Shown here: one piece after another, positions 27,200 through 35,777 of the stretch
Layout of the letters: each line of letters opens with the position of its first letter
How positions within the stretch are numbered: position 1 is the first letter of the stretch
Source of the DNA: Terrirubrum flagellatum
Lineage (GTDB): Bacteria; Pseudomonadota; Alphaproteobacteria; Rhizobiales; Beijerinckiaceae
Assembly: GCF_022059845.1 (NCBI RefSeq)
Contig: NZ_CP091851.1
Coordinates: 3,596,001 to 3,660,000, forward strand
Direction: 5' to 3'
DNA length: 64,000 bases
The notes under the pieces: model-generated
What the model saw: the letters and a program-made list of their open reading frames with translations, nothing else
What the model was told of the DNA's origin: nothing
Databases searched by the model: none
Made by a program: the position numbers and the translations under genes

Positions 27200-28584
27200 A
27201 TTTGCGTGCGCAGATGATAGGATTTGAGCCGCGTCAGGTGATCGAACGCGAAAGGCGAGAGCGAAACGCCGCGGCCGGTTTCCTTGACGCCGGTCCAGGC
27301 GAGATCGGGATCGAGATAGTCGCAGCGGTTCATGAACACCGTGCCCGTCTCGATTTCTGCGCCAAGCTTTTCCGCAGCGTCGGCGTCGCTGGTCCAGATC
27401 GCGGCGGTGAGACCGTATTTCGAATCGTTCATCAGCCGCACGGCTTCCTCGTCCGACCTGACCGGCATGATTCCAACGACAGGCCCGAAGGTCTCCTCGA
27501 CCATGACAGTCATATCGTGATCGACGCCGGTGAGAATCTGCGGCGCGACATAGGTTGAGCCGGCGCGATCACGCGAAAACGCGGCTGCATCGACATGGGT
27601 CTTCGCGCCGCGCTCGACAGCCTCGCCGACCTGCCTGCGCACGATTTCTGCGAGCGAAGCGCGCGCCATGGGGCCGAGCGTCGTCGCCTCGTTGAGGGGA
27701 TCGTCGAGCACATAGGTTCGCGCGAGATCGGATGCGCCTGCGACGAAGCGATCATAGACGTCATGATGGACATAGATGCGCTCGATGCCGCAGCAGCACT
27801 GACCGGAATTGAACATGGCGCCATCGACGAGATTCTCGATCGCATGGGCGAGATTGGCGTCATGCCTGACATAGGCGGGGTCCTTGCCGCCGAGCTCCAG
27901 CGTCACATTCGCGAATGTGCCGGCCGCCGCGCGTTCGATCGCGCGTCCCGCCTCCACCGATCCCGTGAAATTGATCTGGTCGATGAGGCCGGACGAAATC
28001 AGCTTCAGCGTGGAGTCGTGATCGAGCGACAGGGTCTGGAATACGCCATCCGGCAATCCGGCGCGGCGGAACGCCTCGGCGAAACGCTCGCCGACGAGCA
28101 GCGTTTGCGCCGCATGCTTCAGGATCACGGCGTTGCCGGAGAGCAATCCCGGAATGATCGAATTGATCGCCGTGAGATAGGGATAATTCCAGGGCGCGAC
28201 GGTGAGCATCACGCCGCGCGGCTCCTTCTTGATCATGCGGCGGAAGCCGTCGCGCTTCTCCGGGACGAAAGGCGCCAGCGCCGTCTCCGCCATGGCGATC
28301 ATCCGGCGCGCGCGCTCCTCGAAGCCTTTCAATTCGCCAGCGGCGTAGCGGATCGGACGGCCCATCTGCCAGCTGATCTCGGGCGCGATCTCGCCGCCCA
28401 TCGCCAGCATCGCATCGACCGCAGCAGAGCAATAACGCGCCCGTTCGGCCAGCGGCAATGCGCCCCACTCCTTCTGCGCAGCACGCGCGGCGGCGACAGC
28501 CCTCTCGATTTCCGCTGATGATGCGGGCTTGCGCCTGGCGATCTCGCGACCATCAACCGGTGAAACGCAAACGATGTCAGTCAT
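27196..28584 (-). CDS. Aldehyde dehydrogenase family protein
   Basis: 462 residues. NAD(P)-binding 'MLTVAPWNYP' and 'FTGSVEAGRAIERAA', general base Glu in 'LELGGKDPAYV', and the catalytic Cys in 'NSGQCCCGIERIYVH' (three consecutive Cys). It oxidises an aldehyde to the acid. It lies between a glutamine-synthetase-like gene and an Fe-ADH gene, an arrangement that fits gamma-glutamylated amine or amino-alcohol catabolism, as in the Puu-type pathway. Confidence 0.94.
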   Translation of the reverse strand: MTDIVCVSPVDGREIARRKPASSAEIERAVAAARAAQKEWGALPLAERARYCSAAVDAMLAMGGEIAPEISWQMGRPIRYAAGELKGFEERARRMIAMAETALAPFVPEKRDGFRRMIKKEPRGVMLTVAPWNYPYLTAINSIIPGLLSGNAVILKHAAQTLLVGERFAEAFRRAGLPDGVFQTLSLDHDSTLKLISSGLIDQINFTGSVEAGRAIERAAAGTFANVTLELGGKDPAYVRHDANLAHAIENLVDGAMFNSGQCCCGIERIYVHHDVYDRFVAGASDLARTYVLDDPLNEATTLGPMARASLAEIVRRQVGEAVERGAKTHVDAAAFSRDRAGSTYVAPQILTGVDHDMTVMVEETFGPVVGIMPVRSDEEAVRLMNDSKYGLTAAIWTSDADAAEKLGAEIETGTVFMNRCDYLDPDLAWTGVKETGRGVSLSPFAFDHLTRLKSYHLRTQI

Positions 28585-28592
28585 GCGGATTC

Positions 28593-29960
28593 TCAGCTGC
28601 GTTCGAAACCGCGCATCAACTCCCAGTCGGTGATGCGGCGGTCATATTCAAACTGCTCCCAACGCGCGGCGTGCGCATAGTGCTCGACAACCTCGTCGCC
28701 GAGCGCGGCGCGCAGCATCGCCGATCCTGCGAACGCATCTGTGGCGGCCCGCAAGGTCTTGGGAATTTCCGGCAAGCTCGCGCCGCCATAGGCGTCGCCC
28801 CTGTGCGGAGGATCGAGCTCGAGCTTCTCGTCGATGCCCGCGAGCCCCGCCGCGATCAGGCCCGCGAATGCGAGATAGGGATTGAGGTCGGCGCCGCCGA
28901 TGCGGCATTCGATGCGGATCGCCTTCGACTCTTCGCCGCAGAGACGGAAACCGGCGGTGCGGTTGTCGCGGCTCCACACCATCTTGGTCGGCGCGAATGT
29001 GCCGGCCTGAAAACGCTTGTAGGAATTGATATAGGGCGCGAGCAGCAGCGTCATTTCGGCGGCGTATTTGAGCTGACCTGCAACATACGAGCGCATCAAG
29101 GGCGACATGCCGAACTCGCCCTTGGGATCGGCGAACAAAGACGTCGCGCCATCGTCGCTCCACAGAGACGCATGCACATGCGCGCTCGATCCCGCGAGAT
29201 CATAGCGCCACTTCGACATGAAGGTGACGGCCTTGCCCTGGAGATGCGCGATCTCCTTGATGCCGTTCTTCATGATGACATGGCGATCGGCCATGGTGAG
29301 CGCGTCGGCGTAGCGGACGTTGATCTCCTCCTGCCCCGGCCCCCACTCGCCCTTGGAGTTCTCGACCGGAATGCCCGCGCCCTGAAGGCCGTTGCGCACG
29401 GCGCGCATCACGGGCTCTTCCTTCGTGGTTTGCAGGATATGGTAATCCTCGATGTAAAGGCCGGCCGTCTTCGGCTGATGCCAGCGCTTTCCAGCGATCG
29501 CCTCGAAGCTTTCATCGAAGAGATAGAATTCGAGTTCGGATGCGAAATAGGCGCGCATCTTGCGGTCATTCAGACGCGCAACCTGCTTCTTCAGGATCTG
29601 GCGCGGGCTGTGCGGCACGTCATGATGATGATGATCGAGCACGTCGCAGAGAACGAGCGCCGTCGCTTCAAGCCATGGCACGCGCCTCAGCGTCGAGAGA
29701 TCGGGCTTCATGACGAAGTCGCCATAGCCGCGCGCCCAGCTTGCAGCGGCGTAGCCGGGGACGGGCTCCATGTCGATGTCGTCGGCGAGGAGATAGTCGC
29801 AGCCATGCGTCTCCTCCCAGCCGCCATCGACGAAGAACTGGGCGTGGAAGCGTTTGCCGATCAGACGGCCCTGCATGTCAGCCATGCAGCACAGCACCGT
29901 GTCGATCTCGCCTTCCTTCACGGCGCGTTTCAGCGCGTCGAGAGTGAGTTCGCCCGTCAT
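28593..29960 (-). CDS. Glutamine synthetase family protein (gamma-glutamyl-amine ligase-like)
   Basis: 455 residues with the GS catalytic fold: 'ASELEFYLFDES', 'NVRYADALTMADRHVIMK', 'GSSAHVHASLW', 'NSYKRFQAGTFAPTKMVWSRDNRTAGFRL' and 'ECRIGGADLNPYLAFAGLIAAG'. It lacks the length and adenylylation-site segment of housekeeping GlnA. With the adjacent aldehyde and alcohol dehydrogenases it probably gamma-glutamylates an amine such as putrescine or ethanolamine before oxidation. It is the first gene of the operon; two tandem GntR-type sites lie 130-165 bp upstream. Confidence 0.9.
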   Translation of the reverse strand: MTGELTLDALKRAVKEGEIDTVLCCMADMQGRLIGKRFHAQFFVDGGWEETHGCDYLLADDIDMEPVPGYAAASWARGYGDFVMKPDLSTLRRVPWLEATALVLCDVLDHHHHDVPHSPRQILKKQVARLNDRKMRAYFASELEFYLFDESFEAIAGKRWHQPKTAGLYIEDYHILQTTKEEPVMRAVRNGLQGAGIPVENSKGEWGPGQEEINVRYADALTMADRHVIMKNGIKEIAHLQGKAVTFMSKWRYDLAGSSAHVHASLWSDDGATSLFADPKGEFGMSPLMRSYVAGQLKYAAEMTLLLAPYINSYKRFQAGTFAPTKMVWSRDNRTAGFRLCGEESKAIRIECRIGGADLNPYLAFAGLIAAGLAGIDEKLELDPPHRGDAYGGASLPEIPKTLRAATDAFAGSAMLRAALGDEVVEHYAHAARWEQFEYDRRITDWELMRGFERS

Positions 29961-30093
29961 TCCAAGCCGCCTCCCGCGATGCCATCACGCGACAGGCTTC
30001 CGTCGCGCCTGCCCATCCATATGGAGGATCGCGGCTGATGCAAGCTGCGCCATAGTGATGCCGTGCAATATTTCGCCTGCGGCGTAGGCGGAA

Positions 30094-30104
30094 TCGTCAG
30101 ACAA
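30094..30104. promoter_or_regulatory. GntR/FadR-type operator candidate, site 1
   Basis: On the minus strand TTGTCTGACGA matches the FCD-GntR core TnGTnnnACnA. It is 134 bp upstream of the glutamine-synthetase-like start and exactly 20 bp from site 2. No GntR gene is adjacent, so the regulator is not identified. Confidence 0.5.
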
Positions 30105-30113
30105 GTTCGATTT

Positions 30114-30124
30114 TAGTCGGACAA
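30114..30124. promoter_or_regulatory. GntR/FadR-type operator candidate, site 2
   Basis: On the minus strand TTGTCCGACTA fits TnGTnnnACnA. The similarity to site 1 extends beyond the core (plus strand GTCRGACAAGT then GATT). The 20-bp spacing puts both sites on nearly the same DNA face. It lies in the gap between the amine-catabolism operon and the EamA gene. Confidence 0.5.
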
Positions 30125-30154
30125 GTCGGATTGGCGCCGAAAATGCGAGCGGGG

Positions 30155-31069
30155 CTATCGCCGTCCGGCGACGAAGGCGGCGGCGACGATCAGCGCGGAA
30201 CCGGCGAGCACGATCGGCGTCGGCGTCTCGCCATAGAAGAGAAAGCCGAACAGGGTCGCCCAGACGAGCGCGGTGTATTCGAGCGGCGCGAGCCGCGCGG
30301 CCTCGGCGCGCGCGAACGCCATGGCGAGCAGCAGATGCCCGGCGACGCCGCCAAAGCCAATGAACAGGAACGCCCACCAGTCGCTCAACTCAGGCGTCCG
30401 CCACACGGTCAGCGCAGGCGCAAGCAGGATGAGAGCGGGACCGATATTCTGGATGAAGACAATGGTGACGACGGGATCACGGCGCGCCCGCGCGCGCAGC
30501 AGCGTCATTGCGAGCGCATAGGTGACGGCGGAGATCAGCGCCGCCACGGCGCCGAGAGCCGCATGGCCGCCATAGTTTTCGGCGCCAAGCCGCGGCCCGA
30601 CGATGACGAGCATGCCGACGAGGCCGACGCCAAGCGCCGCGCCAATGCGTCCGTCGAGCGGTTCGCGTAAAAGCACGGCGCCGAAGATCGCAAGGAAAAT
30701 CGGAGACAGGAATGAGAGCGCGATCGTCTCGGCCAGCGGCAGCGCGCCAAGCGCATAGAAGAAGCAGGTCGCCGTCAGCGCGACGATGAACGAGCGCGAG
30801 CCGTTGACGATCAGCGACTCGCGCGACGGCCATCCCGGCTTCACATAGGCGAGCGTCGCGCCGGCGAAAATCAGGCCGACGGCGTAGCGAAGAAATGCGA
30901 TCTCAAAGGTGTGATGCCTGACGGCGACATGCTTGATCGTCGCATCCATCATCGACAGCACGCATACGCCCATCGCCGCGAGCACGGCAGGGCGGGTCGC
31001 TCGCGAAAGCCAGCTCTCGCGGCTCCAGTCGGGGTCGGAGATAGCTGGCTTGCGCAACGCCTGACTCAC
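30155..31069 (-). CDS. EamA/DMT-family transporter
   Basis: 304 residues, ten membrane helices in two EamA halves ('FLRYAVGLIFAGATLAYV', 'ARAEAARLAPLEYTALVWATLFG'). It is a paralogue of the transporter at 21639. Its ATG overlaps the GNAT stop by four bases. Substrate unknown. Confidence 0.9.
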   Translation of the reverse strand: MSQALRKPAISDPDWSRESWLSRATRPAVLAAMGVCVLSMMDATIKHVAVRHHTFEIAFLRYAVGLIFAGATLAYVKPGWPSRESLIVNGSRSFIVALTATCFFYALGALPLAETIALSFLSPIFLAIFGAVLLREPLDGRIGAALGVGLVGMLVIVGPRLGAENYGGHAALGAVAALISAVTYALAMTLLRARARRDPVVTIVFIQNIGPALILLAPALTVWRTPELSDWWAFLFIGFGGVAGHLLLAMAFARAEAARLAPLEYTALVWATLFGFLFYGETPTPIVLAGSALIVAAAFVAGRR

Positions 31070-31572
31070 ACAGCGTCCCCGGCCTTCAACGGCAGGCGAA
31101 AGCCAAATTCAAGCGTATGCGAGATATCATGCAGCAGGCGCACCCCGGGCAGCCTGACAAAGCCAAGCCTCTCATAGAACGCATGGGCGCGCGTGAAGCG
31201 CGTATCGGAATAGAGAACCATCTCGCGCCCCTTGCGCTCGCGCGCTTCCGTCAGTGCAAGCGACAACAGCTTCTGCGCCAGTCCGGAGCCGCGCAGTTGC
31301 GCCGCAACATAGACTTTGCCGATCTCGAAGGCGTCAGGCTCGCGATTCACGAACACCGCAGTTGTCGCAACGACGGCCCCGTCCTGCTCGGCGACCCAGA
31401 GCCGTCCGCCTTTCGAAGCGTAATGGGACGCCGGCGCCTTCAGTTCCGGAAATTCGGCGCGGTCGAAGAAGCACCCCTCATATTCAGCGAAAATGCGAGC
31501 GATGAGCGCTGCAATGTCGTCGCCGTCAGAGTCCCGCCCGGGACGCAACAAGATAGTCTGGAGTCCCGTCAC
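31066..31572 (-). CDS. GNAT-family N-acetyltransferase
   Basis: 168 residues from the GTG at 31572, chosen because the acetyltransferase fold begins at 'LRPGRDSDGDDIAALIARIFAEYEG'. A longer frame to 31845 runs into the next gene. The acetyl-CoA loop is 'VYVAAQLRGSGLAQKLL' and the C-terminal motif 'ARAHAFYERLGFVR'. No clear ribosome site. It is coupled to the downstream EamA gene by overlap, possibly an acetylate-and-export pair. Confidence 0.85.
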   Translation of the reverse strand: MTGLQTILLRPGRDSDGDDIAALIARIFAEYEGCFFDRAEFPELKAPASHYASKGGRLWVAEQDGAVVATTAVFVNREPDAFEIGKVYVAAQLRGSGLAQKLLSLALTEARERKGREMVLYSDTRFTRAHAFYERLGFVRLPGVRLLHDISHTLEFGFRLPLKAGDAV

Positions 31573-31639
31573 TTGTCGGGGGTAGCCCGGTTCGCCCCCG
31601 GAATCCAGTGCGCCAGCGCACAGACCAAGGCATGCGACG

Positions 31640-32722
31640 TCACGCGCCGGCCTTCTCCGCGAAGGCCACCGCCGCCGCCGCAAGCGGCGCAACCGAGTTC
31701 GCCATATTGGCGGCGTTCGCGTTGGCGGCCGTGCCGTCGCGCACACGGCCGAGGATTCCCTGCAAAATCGCCGCGAGGCGAAACAGATTGTAGGCGAAAT
31801 AAAAGTTCCGGTGTGGAATCTCGGCGAGACCCGCGCGCCTTGCATAGAGATCGCAATAGGAATCGAGATCGGGAATGCCGAGCGCGACGAGATCGAGCCC
31901 CTGCAGCGTCGGCATCGACATGCCGGTTTCGGCGCGCGGCATGACCCAGGTCATGGCGTGGTAGGTGAAATCCGCGATCGCATCGCCGACAGTCGACAAT
32001 TCCCAATCGAGCACGGCGAGCACGCGCGGCTCGTTCGCATGCAGGATCATGTTGTCGAGCCTGTAGTCGCCGTGAACGATAGCGGGCCTGAGAGTCTGAG
32101 GCGCGTGCTCGGGCAACCAGCGCATCAGCCGCTCCATGTCAGGCACGTCATCGGTGCGCGAGGCGACATACTGCTTCGACCAGCGCGCGATCTGGCGCGC
32201 CACATAGCCCTCGGCCTTGCCGTAATCGGCGAGGCCGATCGCGCCGGGATCATAGGAGTGCAGCAGCGCGAGCGTGGCGTTCATCTGATCGAAAATCGCC
32301 GCGCGCTCGGCCGGATCGGATTCAGGAATCGCCGGGCTCCAGAAGATGCGCCCGGCCACATGGCTCATGACATAGAACGCGGTGCCGATAATGGACTCGT
32401 CGTCGCACAGCACGATCGGCTCGGGGACCGGAAATCCCTGCGCATGAAGCGCGCTGATCACCTTGAATTCGCGATCGACCGCATGCGCCGAAGCCAGCAA
32501 TTTTCCTGGCGGCTTGCGGCGCAGCACATAATTGCGCGACGGCGTCTCCAGAAAATAGGTCGGGTTCGACTGGCCGCCCTTGAATTGCTTGATAGCGAGC
32601 GGGCCAGCGAAGCCACGCGCATGCGCGAGGAGATAGCGTTCGAGCGCCGCCTGATCGAAAGCGAGCTGCGGCGCGACATCCTTGACGCCGGAATAGGCCG
32701 CCTGCCGATCAATCGTCGCCAA
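31640..32722 (-). CDS. APH-like phosphotransferase family protein (ACAD10/11-type)
   Basis: 360 residues of the aminoglycoside-phosphotransferase/choline-kinase fold. 'NPTYFLETPSRNYVLRRKPPG' is the P-loop/Lys region, 'AIVHGDYRLDNMILH' the catalytic loop (Asp in HGDxxxxN) and 'VLAVLDWELSTVGDA' the metal-binding Asp. Close relatives are fused to or sit near acyl-CoA dehydrogenases and phosphorylate hydroxyacyl-CoA. I chose the TTG at 32722, which has GGGAGG five to six bases upstream and overlaps the metallophosphoesterase end by 14 bases. Confidence 0.9.
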   Translation of the reverse strand: MATIDRQAAYSGVKDVAPQLAFDQAALERYLLAHARGFAGPLAIKQFKGGQSNPTYFLETPSRNYVLRRKPPGKLLASAHAVDREFKVISALHAQGFPVPEPIVLCDDESIIGTAFYVMSHVAGRIFWSPAIPESDPAERAAIFDQMNATLALLHSYDPGAIGLADYGKAEGYVARQIARWSKQYVASRTDDVPDMERLMRWLPEHAPQTLRPAIVHGDYRLDNMILHANEPRVLAVLDWELSTVGDAIADFTYHAMTWVMPRAETGMSMPTLQGLDLVALGIPDLDSYCDLYARRAGLAEIPHRNFYFAYNLFRLAAILQGILGRVRDGTAANANAANMANSVAPLAAAAVAFAEKAGA

Positions 32723-33485
32723 TGCGCCCTCCCCTGTCGCGAACGAATCCGGTCGCCAATGCGCGCGCCCAATCGGGCCGATCAAGCGACGCGGCCCGTT
32801 TCGCCGCTGCGTCCCAGTCATATTCGACGGCGTGGAGCGCTGCGCTCCAGACGCCGCCGCGTCGCGTCGCAATCGCGTAGCGCGCGTGCGGCGAGCCGAC
32901 CTCGGCCCAATGTTCAATCGGCGGCGTGGGATCATGATAGCCGGGCGCGCCGACGCTGCCGGGATTGACGATCACTCCGCCGTTCGCGGTCATGACGACG
33001 CGCGGCAGATGCGAATGGCCGCACAGGATGAGCGGCGCGCTTTCGCCGGCGAGGTGCGCCTCAATACGCTCGCGCGGCGCAAGCGTCATTTCGCCCGACG
33101 GAGCGACATCATCGAGAAGATAGGCGTTGTCGTCCTTCGGCCGCGCATGGAACATCAACATGTCGTCGAGTTGCAAGATCGACGGCAAAGCGCGCAGCCA
33201 ATCGAGTTGCGCATCGCTCATCTCATCGCGCGCAAATCCGTCGGAGGGGATCATCTCCGCGCGCGACTGATCGGTCACCCAGCGATCGTGATTGCCGCGC
33301 ACCGTCGGCCAGTCCTGCGCCATCAGAATCCCGGCCGTCTCGCGCGGCCAGAGCGGACCCGAGACGCAGTCGCCGAGATTGACCGTGAAATCGGGCGCAT
33401 CTTCGCGCAGGCGCGCGAGCACGGCTTCGAGCGCAAGCGCATTGCCATGGATGTCGGCGAGGATCGCAACGCGCATCGAGATCAT
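32709..33485 (-). CDS. Calcineurin-like metallophosphoesterase
   Basis: 258 residues. The five metallophosphatase motifs are seen as 'ILADIHGN', 'NLGDCVSGP', 'VRGNHDRW', 'LMFHARP' and 'ILCGHSHLPR'. It resembles the YfcE/MJ0936-like group acting on phosphodiesters. The start at 33485 overlaps the preceding dehalogenase stop as TGATG; an alternative ATG lies at 33476. Confidence 0.92.
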   Translation of the reverse strand: MISMRVAILADIHGNALALEAVLARLREDAPDFTVNLGDCVSGPLWPRETAGILMAQDWPTVRGNHDRWVTDQSRAEMIPSDGFARDEMSDAQLDWLRALPSILQLDDMLMFHARPKDDNAYLLDDVAPSGEMTLAPRERIEAHLAGESAPLILCGHSHLPRVVMTANGGVIVNPGSVGAPGYHDPTPPIEHWAEVGSPHARYAIATRRGGVWSAALHAVEYDWDAAAKRAASLDRPDWARALATGFVRDRGGRIGDD

Positions 33486-34390
33486 CAGGCCGCGAGAAAT
33501 GGAGCGAGCGCGGCGAGAGTCGCCGAAGGATTCTCCTCCGGCAGGAAATGGCCGGAGTCGACGCTTTGCCCCGTCGCGCCCGGCGTGAAGCTCGCGCGCC
33601 AGACATCGTGCGGATTGGTTCCGGCCGCTGGAATCCCGACATCTCCCCACAGGATGAGTGTCGGACACAGGACCGTCTTTCCACTCTCGCGATCGGCGCG
33701 ATCATGCTCGACGTCAATAGTCGCGCCGGCGCGATAATCCTCGCAACAGGCGTGAATGCGCGAGGGATCGGAGAAGAAAGCGCGATAATGGGCGAGCGCG
33801 AAGTCATCGAAAGGCGCAAGCGACTTCGCCTTCGTCCAGCTCGCGAGCGTATGATTGATAAATTCAAGAGGAGCTTTGCTGATCAGCGTTTCCGGCAGGG
33901 GATAGGACTGCGCCAGGAACGACCAGTGATAGACCTGCATCGCGCGCTTCGCGTCCATGCCTTCCCACATCGTGATGGTCGGCATGATGTCGAGCAGCGC
34001 GAGCTTCGAGACACGGCCGGGATGATCGAGCGCGAGACGATAGGCGACGCGCGCGCCGCGATCATGGCCAACGACGGCGAAGCGGGCATGGCCCAGCGCC
34101 TCCATCGCGCGCACGATATCGCCGCCCATGGCGCGCTTGGCGTAGAGTTCGCCTTTCTCGCTGCGCGGCGCGGACGACCAGCCATAACCGCGCAAATCGA
34201 GCGCGACGACCGTGAAGCGCTGCGCCAATTCGGGCGCGATGAGATGCCACTCCACATGGGTCTGGGGAAAGCCATGAATGAGCACGACCGGCGGCCCGGA
34301 GCCGCCGCTGCGCGCAAAGATGCGGCCGGCCTCCGTATCAATCCAGTGCGAGGCAAAGCCGGGGAAGAGGTCGGCGAGATCAGCGCTCAT
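33485..34390 (-). CDS. Haloacid dehalogenase of alpha/beta-hydrolase fold; candidate fluoroacetate dehalogenase
   Basis: 301 residues. The nucleophile motif is 'GHDRGARVAYR' with Asp (not Ser) at 110, so it is a dehalogenase or epoxide-hydrolase type enzyme. Residues known from the Rhodopseudomonas fluoroacetate dehalogenase fall at the same numbers: Asp110, Asp134 and His280 (triad), Arg111 and Arg114 (carboxylate), His155, Trp156 and Tyr219 (halide pocket), and Trp185. Expected reaction: hydrolysis of haloacetate, including the C-F bond of fluoroacetate, to glycolate. No signal peptide. It leads the dehalogenase, metallophosphoesterase and phosphotransferase genes. Confidence 0.9.
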   Translation of the reverse strand: MSADLADLFPGFASHWIDTEAGRIFARSGGSGPPVVLIHGFPQTHVEWHLIAPELAQRFTVVALDLRGYGWSSAPRSEKGELYAKRAMGGDIVRAMEALGHARFAVVGHDRGARVAYRLALDHPGRVSKLALLDIMPTITMWEGMDAKRAMQVYHWSFLAQSYPLPETLISKAPLEFINHTLASWTKAKSLAPFDDFALAHYRAFFSDPSRIHACCEDYRAGATIDVEHDRADRESGKTVLCPTLILWGDVGIPAAGTNPHDVWRASFTPGATGQSVDSGHFLPEENPSATLAALAPFLAA

Positions 34391-34447
34391 GCGCGGAAGA
34401 CTACACGGCGTATGGCGCGCGTCTACCGGCCAGGCGGACGATGCGCG

Positions 34448-35719
34448 TCAGTGCTTCGAAACAGCGCGCCAGCCGATATCGCGGCGATAGAATCCTTCCG
34501 GCCAGTCGATCAGCCTGATCGCGTCATAGGCGTGCTTCTGCGCTTCGGCGATCGTCGGCGCGATCGCCGTCACATTGAGCACGCGGCCGCCATTTGAGAC
34601 GAGCTCATCGCCCTTCATCGCCGTGCCGGCATGGAAAACGAGCACGTCGTCGAGCGCTGCCGCATCAGCGACGCCGCGGATCGTCGAACCCTTCCTGTAG
34701 TCGCCGGGATAGCCATTCGCCGCCATCACCACGGTCAGCGCGGCCTTGTCCCAGAGCCGCACGTCGAAACTGCCAAGCACGCCGTCGCATGCCGCGAGCA
34801 ACGTCGCGACCAGATCGGTCTTCATGCGCGGCATGATCACCTGGGTCTCGGGATCGCCGAAGCGGACATTGTATTCGATCAGCTTCGGCCCTTCGCGCGT
34901 CAGCATCAGCCCCGCAAAGAGAACGCCGACAAACGGCGCGCCCTTCGCTTTCATCGCCGCGACGGTTGGATGGATGATCTCGTCCATGGCGCGCTGCTGC
35001 AATTCCGGCGTCAGCGCCGGCGCTGGCGAGTAGGCGCCCATGCCGCCGGTGTTCGGGCCGACATCGCCATCGCCGACGCGCTTGTGATCCTGCGCCGACG
35101 CCAGCGGAATCGCGGTGTGGCCGTCGCTGAGCGCGAAGAAACTCACCTCTTCGCCTTCGAGAAACTCCTCGATCACGACTTCTGCGCCGGCGGCGCCAAG
35201 GCCGCCCTCGAACATCATGGCGATGGCGTCTTCCGCCTCCTTCAGCGAGGCCGCGACGACGACGCCTTTTCCGCCGGCGAGTCCATCGGCCTTGATGACG
35301 ATTGGCGCGCCTTTCTCCCTGAGATAAGCGAGCGCGTCATCGGCGCTGGTGAAGCGCGCGAAGGCCCCGGTCGGAATGTTCGCGACTTTGCAAAGCTCCT
35401 TGGTGAAAGCCTTAGAGCCTTCGAGCTGGGCCGCGGCCGCGCTTGGCCCGAACACTTTCACGCCGGCGGCGCGCACCGCATCGGCGAGGCCCGCCACCAG
35501 GGGAACCTCGGGGCCGATCACGACGAAGTCGATCTTCTCCCGCGCGCAGAGAGCGACGACCGCTGCATGATCGGCGGGATCGACAGGAACGTTCTCGCCG
35601 CATTCCGCAGTTCCGGGATTGCCGGGCGCGATCAGAAGCCGGTCGCACAGCGGAGACGCCGACAACGCCCAGGCCAACGCATGCTCGCGGCCGCCCGAGC
35701 CGATGAGAAGAATGTTCAT
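34448..35719 (-). CDS. purD: Phosphoribosylamine-glycine ligase
   Basis: 423 residues. Second step of purine synthesis: 5-phosphoribosylamine + Gly + ATP gives GAR. '[17 protein letters not shown]' is the classic N-terminus; ATP-grasp motifs are '[17 protein letters not shown]', '[14 protein letters not shown]', '[17 protein letters not shown]' and '[17 protein letters not shown]'. The start of this gene and its leader appear copied at about 38.7 kb. Confidence 0.97.
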   Translation of the reverse strand: MNILLIGSGGREHALAWALSASPLCDRLLIAPGNPGTAECGENVPVDPADHAAVVALCAREKIDFVVIGPEVPLVAGLADAVRAAGVKVFGPSAAAAQLEGSKAFTKELCKVANIPTGAFARFTSADDALAYLREKGAPIVIKADGLAGGKGVVVAASLKEAEDAIAMMFEGGLGAAGAEVVIEEFLEGEEVSFFALSDGHTAIPLASAQDHKRVGDGDVGPNTGGMGAYSPAPALTPELQQRAMDEIIHPTVAAMKAKGAPFVGVLFAGLMLTREGPKLIEYNVRFGDPETQVIMPRMKTDLVATLLAACDGVLGSFDVRLWDKAALTVVMAANGYPGDYRKGSTIRGVADAAALDDVLVFHAGTAMKGDELVSNGGRVLNVTAIAPTIAEAQKHAYDAIRLIDWPEGFYRRDIGWRAVSKH

Positions 35720-35777
35720 GTGGTCGCGATCCCTGCCGCCTCCTAACGTTTGGCGCGGCAGGGCGCAACGCGGCGGA

